Positions 29,100 through 38,000 of a DNA stretch of 64,000 nt are shown piece by piece (the stretch's first letter is position 1; every line of letters starts with the position of its first letter). A program made the translations under genes and the position numbers. This DNA comes from Halopseudomonas yangmingensis. GTDB lineage: Bacteria > Pseudomonadota > Gammaproteobacteria > Pseudomonadales > Pseudomonadaceae. Below the pieces are notes generated by a model. The model saw only the letters and a list, made by a program, of their open reading frames with translations. It made no database searches and was not told where the DNA came from. The DNA is taken from NCBI RefSeq assembly GCF_900114825.1, contig NZ_FOUI01000008.1:62001-126000 (forward strand), read 5' to 3'.

Positions 29100-29923
29100 C
29101 TGCTCCCCGCATCGGTTTTATCGGCGCCGGCAATATGGCCAGCAGCCTGATCGGTGGCATGCTGCAGCAAAACTTCAAACCGGCCCAGCTGCTGGCCAGT
29201 GACCACAACCCCGAACAGTGCCAGCGCATCGCCCGCCAGTTCGGCATCAGCAGCAGCACTGACAATGCCGTGCTGGCAGCCGACTGCGATGTGCTGCTGC
29301 TGGCGGTCAAGCCGCAGGTGATGCGCGAGGTCTGTCAGGCGCTGCCCGCGATGCGTAAACCGGGACAACTGGTGATCTCGATTGCCGCCGGCATCGACTG
29401 TCGCAGCCTGAGCCGCTGGCTCGGTGAAGACACACCGCTGGTTCGCTGCATGCCGAATACCCCGTCGCTGTACCGTCAGGGCGTCAGCGGTCTGTATGCC
29501 ACGCCGTCAGTCAGCAATGCACAGAAACAGCTGACCGAGGCAATCTTCAATGCCGTGGGCATCAGCCTGTGGCTGGATCAGGAAAGCCAGATAGACGCCG
29601 TGACTGCCGTGTCCGGCAGCGGCCCGGCGTATTTCTTCTACCTGATGGAAGCCATGATCAATGCTGGCGAACAACTCGGCCTGAACCGCGATACTGCCGA
29701 GCGACTGACCCTGTTCACCGCCCTCGGCGCCGCCGAAATGGCGGTACAGAGTGAGGTTGACGTGGCCGAACTGCGCCGCCGGGTGACCTCACCGGGCGGT
29801 ACCACCGAGCAGGCTATTGGCAGCTTTACCGCCGACCAACTGCCGCAAAGCATCGCCCGCGGCATGCAGGCGGCCGCCCGACGGGCAGGGGAACTGGCGG
29901 AACAACTGGGAGACAAGGCATGA
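29096..29923 (+). CDS. proC: Pyrroline-5-carboxylate reductase
   Basis: A 275-residue enzyme making the last step of proline synthesis, reducing pyrroline-5-carboxylate with NAD(P)H. Rossmann motif GFIGAGNMASSLIGGML, LLAVKPQVMREVCQAL, the family signature around VTAVSGSGPAYFFYLMEAM and the C-terminal VTSPGGTTEQAIGSF are present. Coupled by 4 bp overlaps to yggS before it and yggT after it. Confidence 0.97.
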   Translation: MTAPRIGFIGAGNMASSLIGGMLQQNFKPAQLLASDHNPEQCQRIARQFGISSSTDNAVLAADCDVLLLAVKPQVMREVCQALPAMRKPGQLVISIAAGIDCRSLSRWLGEDTPLVRCMPNTPSLYRQGVSGLYATPSVSNAQKQLTEAIFNAVGISLWLDQESQIDAVTAVSGSGPAYFFYLMEAMINAGEQLGLNRDTAERLTLFTALGAAEMAVQSEVDVAELRRRVTSPGGTTEQAIGSFTADQLPQSIARGMQAAARRAGELAEQLGDKA

Positions 29924-30513
29924 ACAACAGTCTTGGAATGGCCGCCATCTATGTAGTGCAGACCCTTGGCGGACTCTATGTACTGGTGGCGCTCCTGCGC
30001 TTTTTGCTGCAGACCGCGCGCGCGGATTTCTACAACCCGATCTCGCAATTCGTGGTACGCGCCACCCAGCCGCTGCTGGCACCGCTGCGCCGGGTAATTC
30101 CGGGGTTTGGCGGGCTGGATCTGGCATCCCTGGTGCTGACCCTGCTGGTGCAGATGCTGGTGCTGGCGATCATCTTCCTGCTGGCTATTGGCAGCCTGCC
30201 GAATATCCTGCAACTGCTGGTGTGGTCGATGGTGGCGGTGGTAGCGCTGCTGACCAAGGTGTTCTTCTTTGCGCTGATCATCAGCGTAATCCTGTCCTGG
30301 GTAGCGCCGGGCAGTCGTAACCCGGCCGCACTGCTGGTGCATCAACTGTGCGAACCCTTACTGACCCCGATCCGCCGTATCCTGCCTAACCTTGGCGGTC
30401 TCGATCTGTCGCCAATCTTCGGTTTTATTGCCCTGCGGCTGGTCGACATGCTGGTAGTCGCCGAACTGGCCAAAGCCACCGGCATGCCACCGGGACTGAC
30501 GCTGGCGCTCTGA
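29920..30513 (+). CDS. yggT: YggT family membrane protein
   Basis: A 197-residue inner-membrane protein built of two YggT repeats, each a pair of hydrophobic helices with a polar segment between (FYNPISQFVVRATQPLLAPL RRVIP in the first, NPAALLVHQLCEPLLTPIRR in the second). Function is not established; related proteins have been linked to osmotic tolerance and membrane organisation. It completes the yggS-proC-yggT coupled set. The 166 bp downstream, before metX, contains no gene and no repeat copy that I can recognise. Confidence 0.92.
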   Translation: MNNSLGMAAIYVVQTLGGLYVLVALLRFLLQTARADFYNPISQFVVRATQPLLAPLRRVIPGFGGLDLASLVLTLLVQMLVLAIIFLLAIGSLPNILQLLVWSMVAVVALLTKVFFFALIISVILSWVAPGSRNPAALLVHQLCEPLLTPIRRILPNLGGLDLSPIFGFIALRLVDMLVVAELAKATGMPPGLTLAL

Positions 30514-30679
30514 ACTCTGCCGCCCGACACTCCTGCATGGTCACTGAAGCACGGCAACGCCGGGCAACGATCTGTGACCGGCGGCCGGTTGCAGGTGCCG
30601 GGCCGGCTCTTTAGACTGGCGCATCGACTGCCGTCAGCTCCTTGCAGTCCAAGGGTTTGTCAGAGGAAAACGCTCCCCG

Positions 30680-31819
30680 ATGTCCAGCTATCCGATCGAT
30701 TCAGTAGGCCTGGTCACGCCGCAGCGCATGGCCTTCAATACGCCGCTGCCGCTGGCCTGTGGCAAGTCGCTGGCGGAATACGAACTGGTCTATGAAACCT
30801 ATGGCGAACTGAACGCCAGCGCCAGCAACGCCATACTGATTTGCCATGCGCTGTCCGGGCACCATCATGCCGCCGGCTACCACAGCGAGGATGAACGCAA
30901 ACCGGGCTGGTGGGACAGCTGCATCGGCCCCGGCAAACCAATCGATACCCGGCGCTTCTTCGTGGTCAGCCTGAACAACCTCGGTGGCTGCCACGGCTCC
31001 ACCGGCCCCTCCAGCGTCAATCCGCAGACCGGCAAACCCTGGGGCGGCAGCTTTCCGGTGGTCACCGTAGAGGACTGGGTACACAGTCAGGCACGCCTCG
31101 CCGACGCCCTCGGCATTCGCCAGTGGGCGGCCGTGGTGGGTGGCAGTCTGGGCGGCATGCAGGCGCTGCAATGGGCGATCAGCTACCCCGAGCGAATCCG
31201 CCACTGCGTGGCGATTGCCACCGCACCCAAACTGTCGGCACAAAACATCGCCTTCAACGAGGTGGCCCGTCAGGCAATTCTCACCGACCCGGACTTCCAT
31301 CACGGCGAGTACAACGCCTTTGGCGTGATCCCCAAGCGCGGCCTGATGCTGGCACGCATGATTGGCCACATCACCTACCTGTCAGACGATTCGATGGGCG
31401 CCAAGTTTGGCCGTGAACTGCGCAGCGAACGCCTGAACTACGACCTGACCAGTGTCGAATTCCAGGTCGAAAGCTACCTGCGCTACCAAGGTGAGGAATT
31501 CTCCGGGCGCTTCGATGCCGACACCTATCTGTTGATGACCAAGGCGCTCGACTACTTTGACCCGGCGGCCCGACATGACGGCGATCTGGCAAAGACCTTC
31601 GCCGCTGTGCAAGCCGACTTCATGCTGATGTCCTTCACCACCGACTGGCGCTTTTCACCGGCGCGCTCGCGGGAGATCGTCAACGCCCTGCTGGCAGCAC
31701 GCAAGGGGGTCAGCTATCTGGAAATCGAAGCCGCCCAGGGCCATGACGCCTTCCTGCTGCCAATCCCGCGCTACCTGCAGGCCTTTACCGGCTATATGAA
31801 CCGAATCGAGGTGGACTGA
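30680..31819 (+). CDS. metX: Homoserine O-succinyl/acetyltransferase MetX
   Basis: A 379-residue alpha/beta hydrolase-fold acyltransferase activating homoserine for methionine synthesis. Nucleophile elbow [15 protein letters not shown] (Ser), DNNLGG-like [20 protein letters not shown], and the late Asp/His in [15 protein letters not shown] are visible. In pseudomonads this enzyme is annotated as using succinyl-CoA; which acyl donor is used cannot be settled here. It is coupled to metW by a 1 bp overlap, the conserved metXW operon. GAGGAAA lies upstream of the ATG with a slightly long spacing. Confidence 0.95.
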   Translation: MSSYPIDSVGLVTPQRMAFNTPLPLACGKSLAEYELVYETYGELNASASNAILICHALSGHHHAAGYHSEDERKPGWWDSCIGPGKPIDTRRFFVVSLNNLGGCHGSTGPSSVNPQTGKPWGGSFPVVTVEDWVHSQARLADALGIRQWAAVVGGSLGGMQALQWAISYPERIRHCVAIATAPKLSAQNIAFNEVARQAILTDPDFHHGEYNAFGVIPKRGLMLARMIGHITYLSDDSMGAKFGRELRSERLNYDLTSVEFQVESYLRYQGEEFSGRFDADTYLLMTKALDYFDPAARHDGDLAKTFAAVQADFMLMSFTTDWRFSPARSREIVNALLAARKGVSYLEIEAAQGHDAFLLPIPRYLQAFTGYMNRIEVD

Positions 31820-32415
31820 TGGCCCTGCGTGCCGATCTGCAGATCATCCAGCAGTGGATCAAACCCGACAGCCAGTTGCTCGACCTGGGTTGCGGTGACG
31901 GCGAACTGCTTGCCTACCTGCACCAGCACAAGCGGGTGCAGGGTTACGGCCTGGAAATCGATGCCGACAAGATCGCCCGCTGCATCGAGCGTGGCGTGAA
32001 TGTCATCGAACAGAACATGGACCAGGGGCTGGACAACTTCGCCGATCGCAGCTTCGACACAGTCGTGATGACCCAGGCGCTGCAGGCGGTGCATTACCCG
32101 GATCGCATCCTCGAGGACATGCTGCGTATCGGTCGCGAGGCGATCCTGACCTTCCCCAACTTTGCCCACTGGCGCTGCCGGCTGTATCTGGGACTCAAGG
32201 GGCGCATGCCGGTGTCGGAATTCATGCCCTACACCTGGTACAACACGCCCAATATCCACTTCTGTACCTTCAAGGATTTCGAGGACCTGTGCCGCAACCG
32301 GCAGATTCGCATCCTTGATCGCCTGGTGGTCGACCAGACCCACCAGAGCAACCGCTTCAATAGCCTGCTACCAAACCTGCTGGGTGAAGTGGCGATCTAC
32401 CGGGTAACCCGCTGA
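31819..32415 (+). CDS. metW: MetW, methionine biosynthesis methyltransferase-fold protein
   Basis: A 198-residue class I methyltransferase-fold protein with a SAM-site-like motif SQLLDLGCGDGELLAYLHQH and family segments VVMTQALQAVHYPDRILEDM and MPYTWYNTPNIHFCTFKDFE. MetW is paired with MetX in proteobacteria and is needed for or enhances homoserine acylation; its own catalytic activity is unclear. The 1 bp TGATG overlap with metX indicates coupled translation. Confidence 0.95.
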   Translation: MALRADLQIIQQWIKPDSQLLDLGCGDGELLAYLHQHKRVQGYGLEIDADKIARCIERGVNVIEQNMDQGLDNFADRSFDTVVMTQALQAVHYPDRILEDMLRIGREAILTFPNFAHWRCRLYLGLKGRMPVSEFMPYTWYNTPNIHFCTFKDFEDLCRNRQIRILDRLVVDQTHQSNRFNSLLPNLLGEVAIYRVTR

Positions 32416-32428
32416 ACGAGGAAACACC

Positions 32429-32848
32429 ATGTTGCGTGCCCTGATTCTGAGCCTGTTGCTGCTGCCGCTGGGTGCGCTGGCGCAACAGGAAACCCGCATT
32501 GGCGGGCTGACCGTCTACCACAACACCTTCAACAGCAGTTACCTGCAGCCGGAGATTGCCGCTGGCGCCGGACTGGTGCGTGGACCGCGGCATGGCGTGG
32601 TGACCCTGGCCGTGCACCGTGATGGCAAGCCGGTCGATGCGCTGCTGCAGGGCCAGGTGACCAACCTGCTGTCGCAGACCACACCGCTGCAGTTCATCCG
32701 CATTGAAGAAGGCGAGGCGGTGTATTTCGTCGCCAACTACACGGCCGCCCAGCGCGGCCTGCTGCGCTTCGAGGTGAAGATCCGCGCCGATGCCAACGCC
32801 CCGGAGCAGGTGGTGCGTTTCCAGCAGGAGTTCCATCCGGATGAGTGA
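32429..32848 (+). CDS. Periplasmic DUF4426 protein
   Basis: A 139-residue exported protein. A Sec signal peptide ([20 protein letters not shown], cleavage after about residue 18-19) precedes a compact domain of beta strands with the landmarks [20 protein letters not shown] and [20 protein letters not shown]. The family has no known function; it occupies the same place between metW and rdgB in other pseudomonads. Its end overlaps the rdgB start by 8 bp. Confidence 0.88.
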   Translation: MLRALILSLLLLPLGALAQQETRIGGLTVYHNTFNSSYLQPEIAAGAGLVRGPRHGVVTLAVHRDGKPVDALLQGQVTNLLSQTTPLQFIRIEEGEAVYFVANYTAAQRGLLRFEVKIRADANAPEQVVRFQQEFHPDE

Positions 32849-33443
32849 ACTGCCATTCCGCCAGCTGGTGCTGGCCAGCAACAATGCCGGCAAGCTCAAG
32901 GAACTGCAGGCGATGCTCGGCGCGCATGTCGACGTATTGCCGCAACGCCAGTTCACCGAGGTGGAAGCGGTCGAGGATGGCCTGAGCTTTATCGAGAACG
33001 CCATTATCAAGGCCCGCCACGCCGCCCGTGCCTCGGGCCTGCCGGCGCTGGCCGACGACTCCGGGCTGGCGGTGGACGTACTGGGTGGCGCCCCCGGTAT
33101 CCACTCGGCGCGCTACGCCGGTGGCGGCGGGGATGCCGCCAACAACGCCAAGCTGCTGGACAGCCTGCGCGGGGTGCCGGATGCCGAGCGCGGGGCGCGC
33201 TTTATCTGTGTACTGGCGCTGGTGCGGCATGCCGACGACCCGCTGCCGATCATCTGCGAAGGCCAGTGGCCCGGTCGCATCCTGCATGCCCCGCAGGGTG
33301 ACCAGGGCTTCGGCTATGACCCGCTGTTCTGGGTGCCGGAAACCGCCTGCAGCAGCGCTGAACTGCCGGCCGACCAGAAGAACCGCCTGAGCCACCGCGC
33401 CCGCGCCATGGCCGAGCTGCGCCAACGACTGGGCCTGGCGTGA
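32841..33443 (+). CDS. rdgB: RdgB/HAM1 XTP/dITP pyrophosphatase
   Basis: A 200-residue house-cleaning pyrophosphatase that removes non-canonical purine triphosphates. Start ATG 32841 ([20 protein letters not shown]); the 17-codon upstream extension lies inside the DUF4426 gene. Motifs: substrate-binding [30 protein letters not shown], and [13 protein letters not shown]. It overlaps the DUF4426 gene by 8 bp and hemW by 4 bp. Confidence 0.96.
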   Translation: MSELPFRQLVLASNNAGKLKELQAMLGAHVDVLPQRQFTEVEAVEDGLSFIENAIIKARHAARASGLPALADDSGLAVDVLGGAPGIHSARYAGGGGDAANNAKLLDSLRGVPDAERGARFICVLALVRHADDPLPIICEGQWPGRILHAPQGDQGFGYDPLFWVPETACSSAELPADQKNRLSHRARAMAELRQRLGLA

Positions 33444-34573
33444 AGCAACCACCGCTGGCCGCCTATGTGCATATCCCCTGGTGCATCCGCAAATGCCCCT
33501 ACTGTGACTTCAACTCCCACGCGGCCGGGGCGCAGCTGCCGGAAGCGGACTATATCGATGCGCTGATTGCCGATCTGGACCAGCAACTGGGCGCTGGCGA
33601 GTCGCGCGAACTGGTGTCGATCTTCTTTGGCGGCGGCACCCCCAGCCTGTTTTCCGCCGCCAGCCTGGATCGTCTGTTGCAGGCCATGCAGCAACGCCTG
33701 CGCTTTGCCAGCGATATCGAGATCACCCTGGAAGCCAACCCCGGCACCTTCGAGCAGGCCAAATTCGCCGATTACCGGCGCGCCGGGATCAATCGCCTGT
33801 CGATCGGCATCCAGAGCTTCAATCCGCAACAGCTGAAGGCGCTGGGCCGCGTGCACGACGACCATGAAGCGCTGGCAGCGGTGGACATGGCGCGCCGCGC
33901 CGGTTTCGACAATCTCAATCTGGACCTGATGCACGGTCTGCCGCAACAGACCCTGGAGCAGGCCATGGCGGACATCGAGCAGGCGCTGGCACTGGCCCCC
34001 GAGCACCTGTCCTGGTACCAGCTGACGCTGGAGCCGAATACCGTGTTCTACAGCCAGCCTCCACAATTGCCGGAGGACGACATCCTCTGGGATATCCAGG
34101 AAGCCGGGCAGGCCCGACTGGCCGAAGCCGGGCTACAGCAGTACGAGGTGTCCGCCTATGCCCGCGACCAGCGCCGGGCGCGGCACAACCTCAATTACTG
34201 GCAGTACGGCGACTTTATCGGTATCGGTGCCGGCGCCCACGGCAAGCACACCCACAGTGACGGGCGCATCGAACGCTACTGGAAAACCCGCCTGCCGAAG
34301 GACTACCTCGACCCGGCCAGAGCCTTCCGCGCCGGCAACCGGATACTCGCGCAGGAAGAACTGGCCTTCGACTTCCTGATGAACGCCCTGCGCCTGGTCG
34401 ACGGCGTGCCCAGCCACTGGTACAGCGAGCGCACCGGCCAGCCGATCGAGCAGATCGCCAGCCAGCTCGACGCCACCGTCAGTCGCGGCCTGCTACAACC
34501 CTGGCACCAGCAGCTGCGCACCAGCGAGCGCGGCCAGCTGTTCCTGAATGACCTGTTGCAGGGGTTTCTGTAG
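33440..34573 (+). CDS. hemW: HemW, radical SAM heme chaperone family (formerly HemN-like)
   Basis: A 377-residue radical SAM protein starting with GTG at 33440 in the rdgB stop. The iron-sulfur cluster motif CxxxCxxC is in [31 protein letters not shown] and [20 protein letters not shown] follow. It lacks features needed for coproporphyrinogen oxidase activity in true HemN, and the family is now seen as inserting or carrying heme. Repeat copy A begins 6 bp after its stop codon. Confidence 0.94.
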   Translation: MKQPPLAAYVHIPWCIRKCPYCDFNSHAAGAQLPEADYIDALIADLDQQLGAGESRELVSIFFGGGTPSLFSAASLDRLLQAMQQRLRFASDIEITLEANPGTFEQAKFADYRRAGINRLSIGIQSFNPQQLKALGRVHDDHEALAAVDMARRAGFDNLNLDLMHGLPQQTLEQAMADIEQALALAPEHLSWYQLTLEPNTVFYSQPPQLPEDDILWDIQEAGQARLAEAGLQQYEVSAYARDQRRARHNLNYWQYGDFIGIGAGAHGKHTHSDGRIERYWKTRLPKDYLDPARAFRAGNRILAQEELAFDFLMNALRLVDGVPSHWYSERTGQPIEQIASQLDATVSRGLLQPWHQQLRTSERGQLFLNDLLQGFL

Positions 34574-34579
34574 GGAAAC

Positions 34580-34739
34580 GCTGATCAATTGCAGAGAGTT
34601 TTCTGAACGCGGTAACCGATGACCTGTTCTGGACCGTCGATGCCCTGGACGGGCATCGCCGAGCTTACAGGGATGTATTTACAGCGTGTCCAGAACAGGC
34701 CATCGGTTGCTGCGTTGGCACATTAGCTATTTGATCAGC
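34580..34739 (+). repeat. Structured intergenic repeat, copy A (160 bp, terminal inverted repeats)
   Basis: The element begins and ends with matching inverted ends, GCTGATCAA and TTGATCAGC. Inside, a 21 bp stem (34614-34634 with 34688-34708, one mismatch) encloses a core with hairpin P2 (CGATGCCC/GGGCATCG around TGGAC) and hairpin P3 (TACA-GGGA-TGTA), then a conserved TTTACAGCGTGTCC. Beyond the ends GGGAA and TTCCC can also pair. It fills the gap between hemW and the alcohol dehydrogenase gene. Family and function unrecognised; no reading frame of its own. Confidence 0.8.
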
Positions 34740-34814
34740 TTCCCAACAGCCGCTTGCCGCATGCCGCCAGAAGCTTCAAGCTTGCAACTCACCCCACCTG
34801 CCAGCGAGGCCGCC

Positions 34815-35975
34815 ATGACTCCGTTTCTGTTTGCCACCACCGCCCAGATTCTCTGCGAGGCCGGCAGTGCCGTGCGTCTTGGGGCGTTGTGCCGGGAACG
34901 CGGCGCGCGCCGGGTGCTGATCGTCACCGACCCGGGCATTACCCGGCTGGGCATGCTGGATGCGGTACTGCCTGGCTTTGCCGAGGCCGGCGTCGCGGTG
35001 GAAGTGTTCGATCAGGTTGTGGCTGATCCGCCGGAGGCCGTGGTGCTGGCCGCCGTAGCCCAGGCCCGGGTGCTGCAGGCTGACCTGCTGGTCGGCTTCG
35101 GCGGCGGCAGCTCGATGGATGTGGCCAAGCTGGTAGCCCTGCTGGCGCATCCACAGTGCAACCAGCAACTGGCGGATATCTACGGGGTTGGCAACGCCAA
35201 GGGCCAGCGCCTGCCACTGATCCAGGTGCCGACCACCGCCGGTACCGGCTCCGAGGTCACGCAGATCTCCATTATCACCACCGGCGAAACCACCAAGACC
35301 GGCGTGGTCTCGCCGCTGCTGCTGCCGGATCTGGCGCTGCTGGATGCCGACCTCACCCTCGGGCTGCCGCCGGCGGTCACCGCCGCCACCGGTATCGATG
35401 CCATGGTGCATGCGATCGAGGCCTACACCAGCAAGCTGAGAAAGAACCCGCTGTCGGACATGCTGGCGCGCGAGGCCCTGCGCCTGCTGGCGACCAATCT
35501 GGATGAGGCGGTGCACAACGGCAGCAACCGCGAGGCCCGTCAGGCCATGCTGCTCGGCGCCCTGCTGGCCGGCCAGGCGTTTGCCAACGCCCCTGTGGCA
35601 GCGGTACATGCGCTGGCCTATCCGCTTGGCGGGCATTTCCACATCCCCCACGGCCTGTCGAATGCCCTGGTGTTGCCAGCGGTGATCGCCTTCAACGCAC
35701 CGGCCGCCGAGAATCTGTATGCCGAACTGGCGCCGCTGCTGGTGCCCGACCTGCAGCCGGGCAGCAACGCCCGACTGACCGAGCAGCTGGTCGCCGCACT
35801 GGCCGAACTCAGCCCGCGCTGCCAGCTGCCCAGTCGCCTGCGCGACGCCGGCGTTCCCGAGGACAGCCTGCCGATGCTGGCGCGCGACGCCATGCTGCAA
35901 CAGCGCCTGCTGGTCAACAACCCGCGTGCACTGGCCGAGGCCGATGCGCTGGCAATCTACCGGCAGGCTTTTTAG
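34815..35975 (+). CDS. Iron-containing alcohol dehydrogenase
   Basis: A 386-residue group III (Fe-type) alcohol dehydrogenase, NAD(P)-dependent. The frame opens at 34686 but that part overlaps repeat copy A; ATG 34815 (MTPFLFATTAQILCEAGSAV) has GAGG upstream and matches the family start. Nucleotide-binding GGGSSMDVAKLVALLA, PTTAGTGSEVTQISIITTGE, and metal ligands in TGIDAMVHAIEAYTS and GGHFHIPHGLSNALVLPAVI are present. Substrate is unknown; relatives oxidise short-chain alcohols, 1,3-propanediol or lactaldehyde. It ends 2 bp from the end of a convergent permease gene. Confidence 0.93.
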   Translation: MTPFLFATTAQILCEAGSAVRLGALCRERGARRVLIVTDPGITRLGMLDAVLPGFAEAGVAVEVFDQVVADPPEAVVLAAVAQARVLQADLLVGFGGGSSMDVAKLVALLAHPQCNQQLADIYGVGNAKGQRLPLIQVPTTAGTGSEVTQISIITTGETTKTGVVSPLLLPDLALLDADLTLGLPPAVTAATGIDAMVHAIEAYTSKLRKNPLSDMLAREALRLLATNLDEAVHNGSNREARQAMLLGALLAGQAFANAPVAAVHALAYPLGGHFHIPHGLSNALVLPAVIAFNAPAAENLYAELAPLLVPDLQPGSNARLTEQLVAALAELSPRCQLPSRLRDAGVPEDSLPMLARDAMLQQRLLVNNPRALAEADALAIYRQAF

Positions 35976-35977
35976 CC

Positions 35978-37321
35978 TCAGCTATGCAACCAGTAGGTGA
36001 CCAACAGCAGCAGCAACAGCAGTGGCATCACGCTGGCGACAAAGCGGCCATTCCAGCCAAACGCCACCCGCCATGGCTGCTCGCCGCTGTAGCGCGCCAG
36101 GATCAGGGTCGAGGGCCCGAACGGCGAAAAGATCATCGCCAGCGAAAAGCCGCACATCAGTCCCACCGCCGGCGTCATGATCGGCACCCCGAGCAGCGCC
36201 AGCTGGGACAGCAGACCGGCGACTAACGACAGCGAGACAATCGGCGCCACACCAATCACCGCCAGGCTGATGGTACTGAACAGGCTGAGCACCGCCAGCA
36301 GCAGGTTGTAGCGAGGCGACTGCGCCAGCCAGGCAGCGAACTGCTCCAGCGGCAACAGCGTACCCAGCGCCCCGCCAAGCAGCGCCGCACAGCCGAAGAT
36401 AAACATTTCGTTGTGCATGCTGCGCATGTTCTCGCCAATCTCGCGCAGCGCCGTGGTCATCGAGCGCTCGCGCCACAGCAGGTAGCCAAGCACCCCCACC
36501 GGCACCAGCACCATGGCCGCCTGCGAGGCGCTCAGCGCGGTGCGCGAGGAGAGCAGGGCGACAGCCGCCAGCCCCAACAGACTGCCCAGCAGCAGACCGC
36601 GCATGCCCTCGGCGCGACTGCTGTCGCCGATGCTGTCACGCAGTGCCAGCAGCCCGCGGGTCTCGCGACGCCAGCCAACCAGAATCATCAGGGCAGCCGC
36701 CACCGCGCCGTAGGGCAGCATGCTCAGCCAGTCCAGTTTCGGCATTTCCCGTGAAATGATTGCAATGGTCACACTGGTCGGCGCCAGCAGCGGCACCAGG
36801 GCAAAGCCGCGCAGGGTAGTGACCATCACGCTGCGCAGGCCCTCACGGCGCTGCTGGTCGCTCAGCGGATAGCGCTTGAGGTGCTGTACCAGGGTGCCGC
36901 ACAGCAGGTTCATCATGCCGAAGTTGAGGATCGAGCCGATGCTGCCGGCGGTCAGCACATAGCGCGGATAGAGCACCACCTTGGAGCCGGACAGCAGCGC
37001 CTTGTGCAGCTCGCGCAGTTGCGGCAGGCGCACCGCCAGTAGCTGCATCAGCCCCAGTGCACCGAGGAAACTGGTGTAGTAAGCAGCCGAGGAGGCCAGC
37101 CGTGGCCACAGTTCCAGACCGCTGCGCGGGCTGGCCAGCGCCGCCAGCAACACCCCCAGGGTGATGATACCGAGCCAGCGCGGGTAGGGGTTCAGCCGGC
37201 TGAAGTAGCGCAGGAAGTAACCAACAAAGGCCGCCGCCGCCAGCCAGCTGAACAGCGGCCAGCCGGCCAGCAGGGCCAGCAGCTCAAGGGCAACGCCAAG
37301 GGGCAGCAGGGCGGCCAGCAT
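35978..37321 (-). CDS. Polytopic membrane protein, putative permease of unrecognised family
   Basis: A 447-residue protein with about 11-12 hydrophobic segments over almost its whole length, so an inner-membrane transporter is likely. Features include an internal AGSIGSILNFGMMNLLCGTL segment, a central cytoplasmic loop with charged residues (GWRRETRGLLALRDSIGDSS) and a repeated late motif region GVPIMTPAVGLMCGFSLAMI with FSPFGPSTLILARYSGEQPW. The two-halved layout and the Ser/Pro/Gly-rich discontinuous-helix look recall ion-transporter superfamily permeases, but I cannot place the family or substrate. It is 3 bp downstream of the thioesterase gene and probably co-transcribed with it. Confidence 0.75.
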   Translation of the reverse strand: MLAALLPLGVALELLALLAGWPLFSWLAAAAFVGYFLRYFSRLNPYPRWLGIITLGVLLAALASPRSGLELWPRLASSAAYYTSFLGALGLMQLLAVRLPQLRELHKALLSGSKVVLYPRYVLTAGSIGSILNFGMMNLLCGTLVQHLKRYPLSDQQRREGLRSVMVTTLRGFALVPLLAPTSVTIAIISREMPKLDWLSMLPYGAVAAALMILVGWRRETRGLLALRDSIGDSSRAEGMRGLLLGSLLGLAAVALLSSRTALSASQAAMVLVPVGVLGYLLWRERSMTTALREIGENMRSMHNEMFIFGCAALLGGALGTLLPLEQFAAWLAQSPRYNLLLAVLSLFSTISLAVIGVAPIVSLSLVAGLLSQLALLGVPIMTPAVGLMCGFSLAMIFSPFGPSTLILARYSGEQPWRVAFGWNGRFVASVMPLLLLLLLVTYWLHS

Positions 37322-37324
37322 GGT

Positions 37325-37759
37325 TCAGGGCAGGTCCCTGCGCAGGGCGCCCTTCTTGAACACGCCCTCGCCAAAACCAACCAGCCGGTCATTTTCGTCC
37401 AGCAGATCGCAACTGGCCATGAATACCTTGTGCCCGGCGCTGCGGCAGCGCGCCACGGCCCGCAGGCGACTACCGAGCCCGGCGGTGGCGGAGAAATTGA
37501 CATTCATCGACAGGGTGATGGCGACCCGGCGCTCGTCCGGATTGGCGGCCCAGGTACCGCACAGGCCCATGGCAATATCCAGCAGACTGGCAGTGACGCC
37601 GCCATGCAGGTTGCTGGCATTGTTCAGGTGGCGCTCGGTGAGTGTCAGGGCCACCACCGCATGGCCTTCGGCATATTCGGTCAGCTCACAGCCCAGATCC
37701 TGAAAAAATCCGGTTACTGTGCGTTCCACCTGCCGGCGTTGTTCGTCTGTCACGGACAC
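37325..37759 (-). CDS. PaaI-type hotdog-fold acyl-CoA thioesterase
   Basis: A 144-residue hotdog-fold protein. The active-site region NLHGGVTASLLDIAMGLCGT carries the HGG motif and the catalytic Asp of PaaI-type thioesterases, followed by ITLSMNVNFSATAGLGSRLR. It should hydrolyse acyl-CoA or aryl-CoA thioesters. It is divergent from a 3-hydroxyacyl-CoA dehydrogenase and thiolase pair across a 241 bp region with palindromes, which suggests a shared catabolic role for CoA-bound intermediates. Confidence 0.88.
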   Translation of the reverse strand: MSVTDEQRRQVERTVTGFFQDLGCELTEYAEGHAVVALTLTERHLNNASNLHGGVTASLLDIAMGLCGTWAANPDERRVAITLSMNVNFSATAGLGSRLRAVARCRSAGHKVFMASCDLLDENDRLVGFGEGVFKKGALRRDLP

Positions 37760-37949
37760 CTCGTCTTCAACTTCACTACACTGGAGCCTGGTTGCAGCAG
37801 CCCTGACGCATCCGTGGTATTGACTGCGGTATTTCGCAAAACCGCGTCAGTATGCCACAGGCAATACCGTTGTGCGGAATGCCATTCCGGATCATTGCCG
37901 GTAAACTTGCGTCATCTTGGGCCAGGATTTAATCTCGACCAGTTATTAA

Positions 37950-37975
37950 CGAAACACTGTTTCGCTAAGCGAAAC
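37950..37975. promoter_or_regulatory. Overlapping palindromes, probable operator upstream of the hydroxyacyl-CoA dehydrogenase
   Basis: Two interlocked inverted repeats lie 26-51 bp before the dehydrogenase start: CGAAACACTGTTTCG at 37950-37964 and GTTTCGCTAAGCGAAAC at 37959-37975, both perfect. The first resembles the GAAAC-n3-GTTTC operator shape of some IclR-family repressors such as KdgR. Placement just upstream of the start codon favours a repressor site. No regulator gene is adjacent, so the protein that binds is unknown. Confidence 0.55.
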
Positions 37976-38000
37976 TCCCAATTGACCGAGGAGAATGCGC

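Noticed and set aside
30514-30679. Possible riboswitch before metX
   Set aside because: I could not identify any SAM-type riboswitch core; only GC-rich short inverted pairs are present.
34580-34739. Repeat copies as simple Rho-independent terminators
   Set aside because: They hold long stems but no downstream run of T on either strand, and the conserved junction core is not needed for a terminator.
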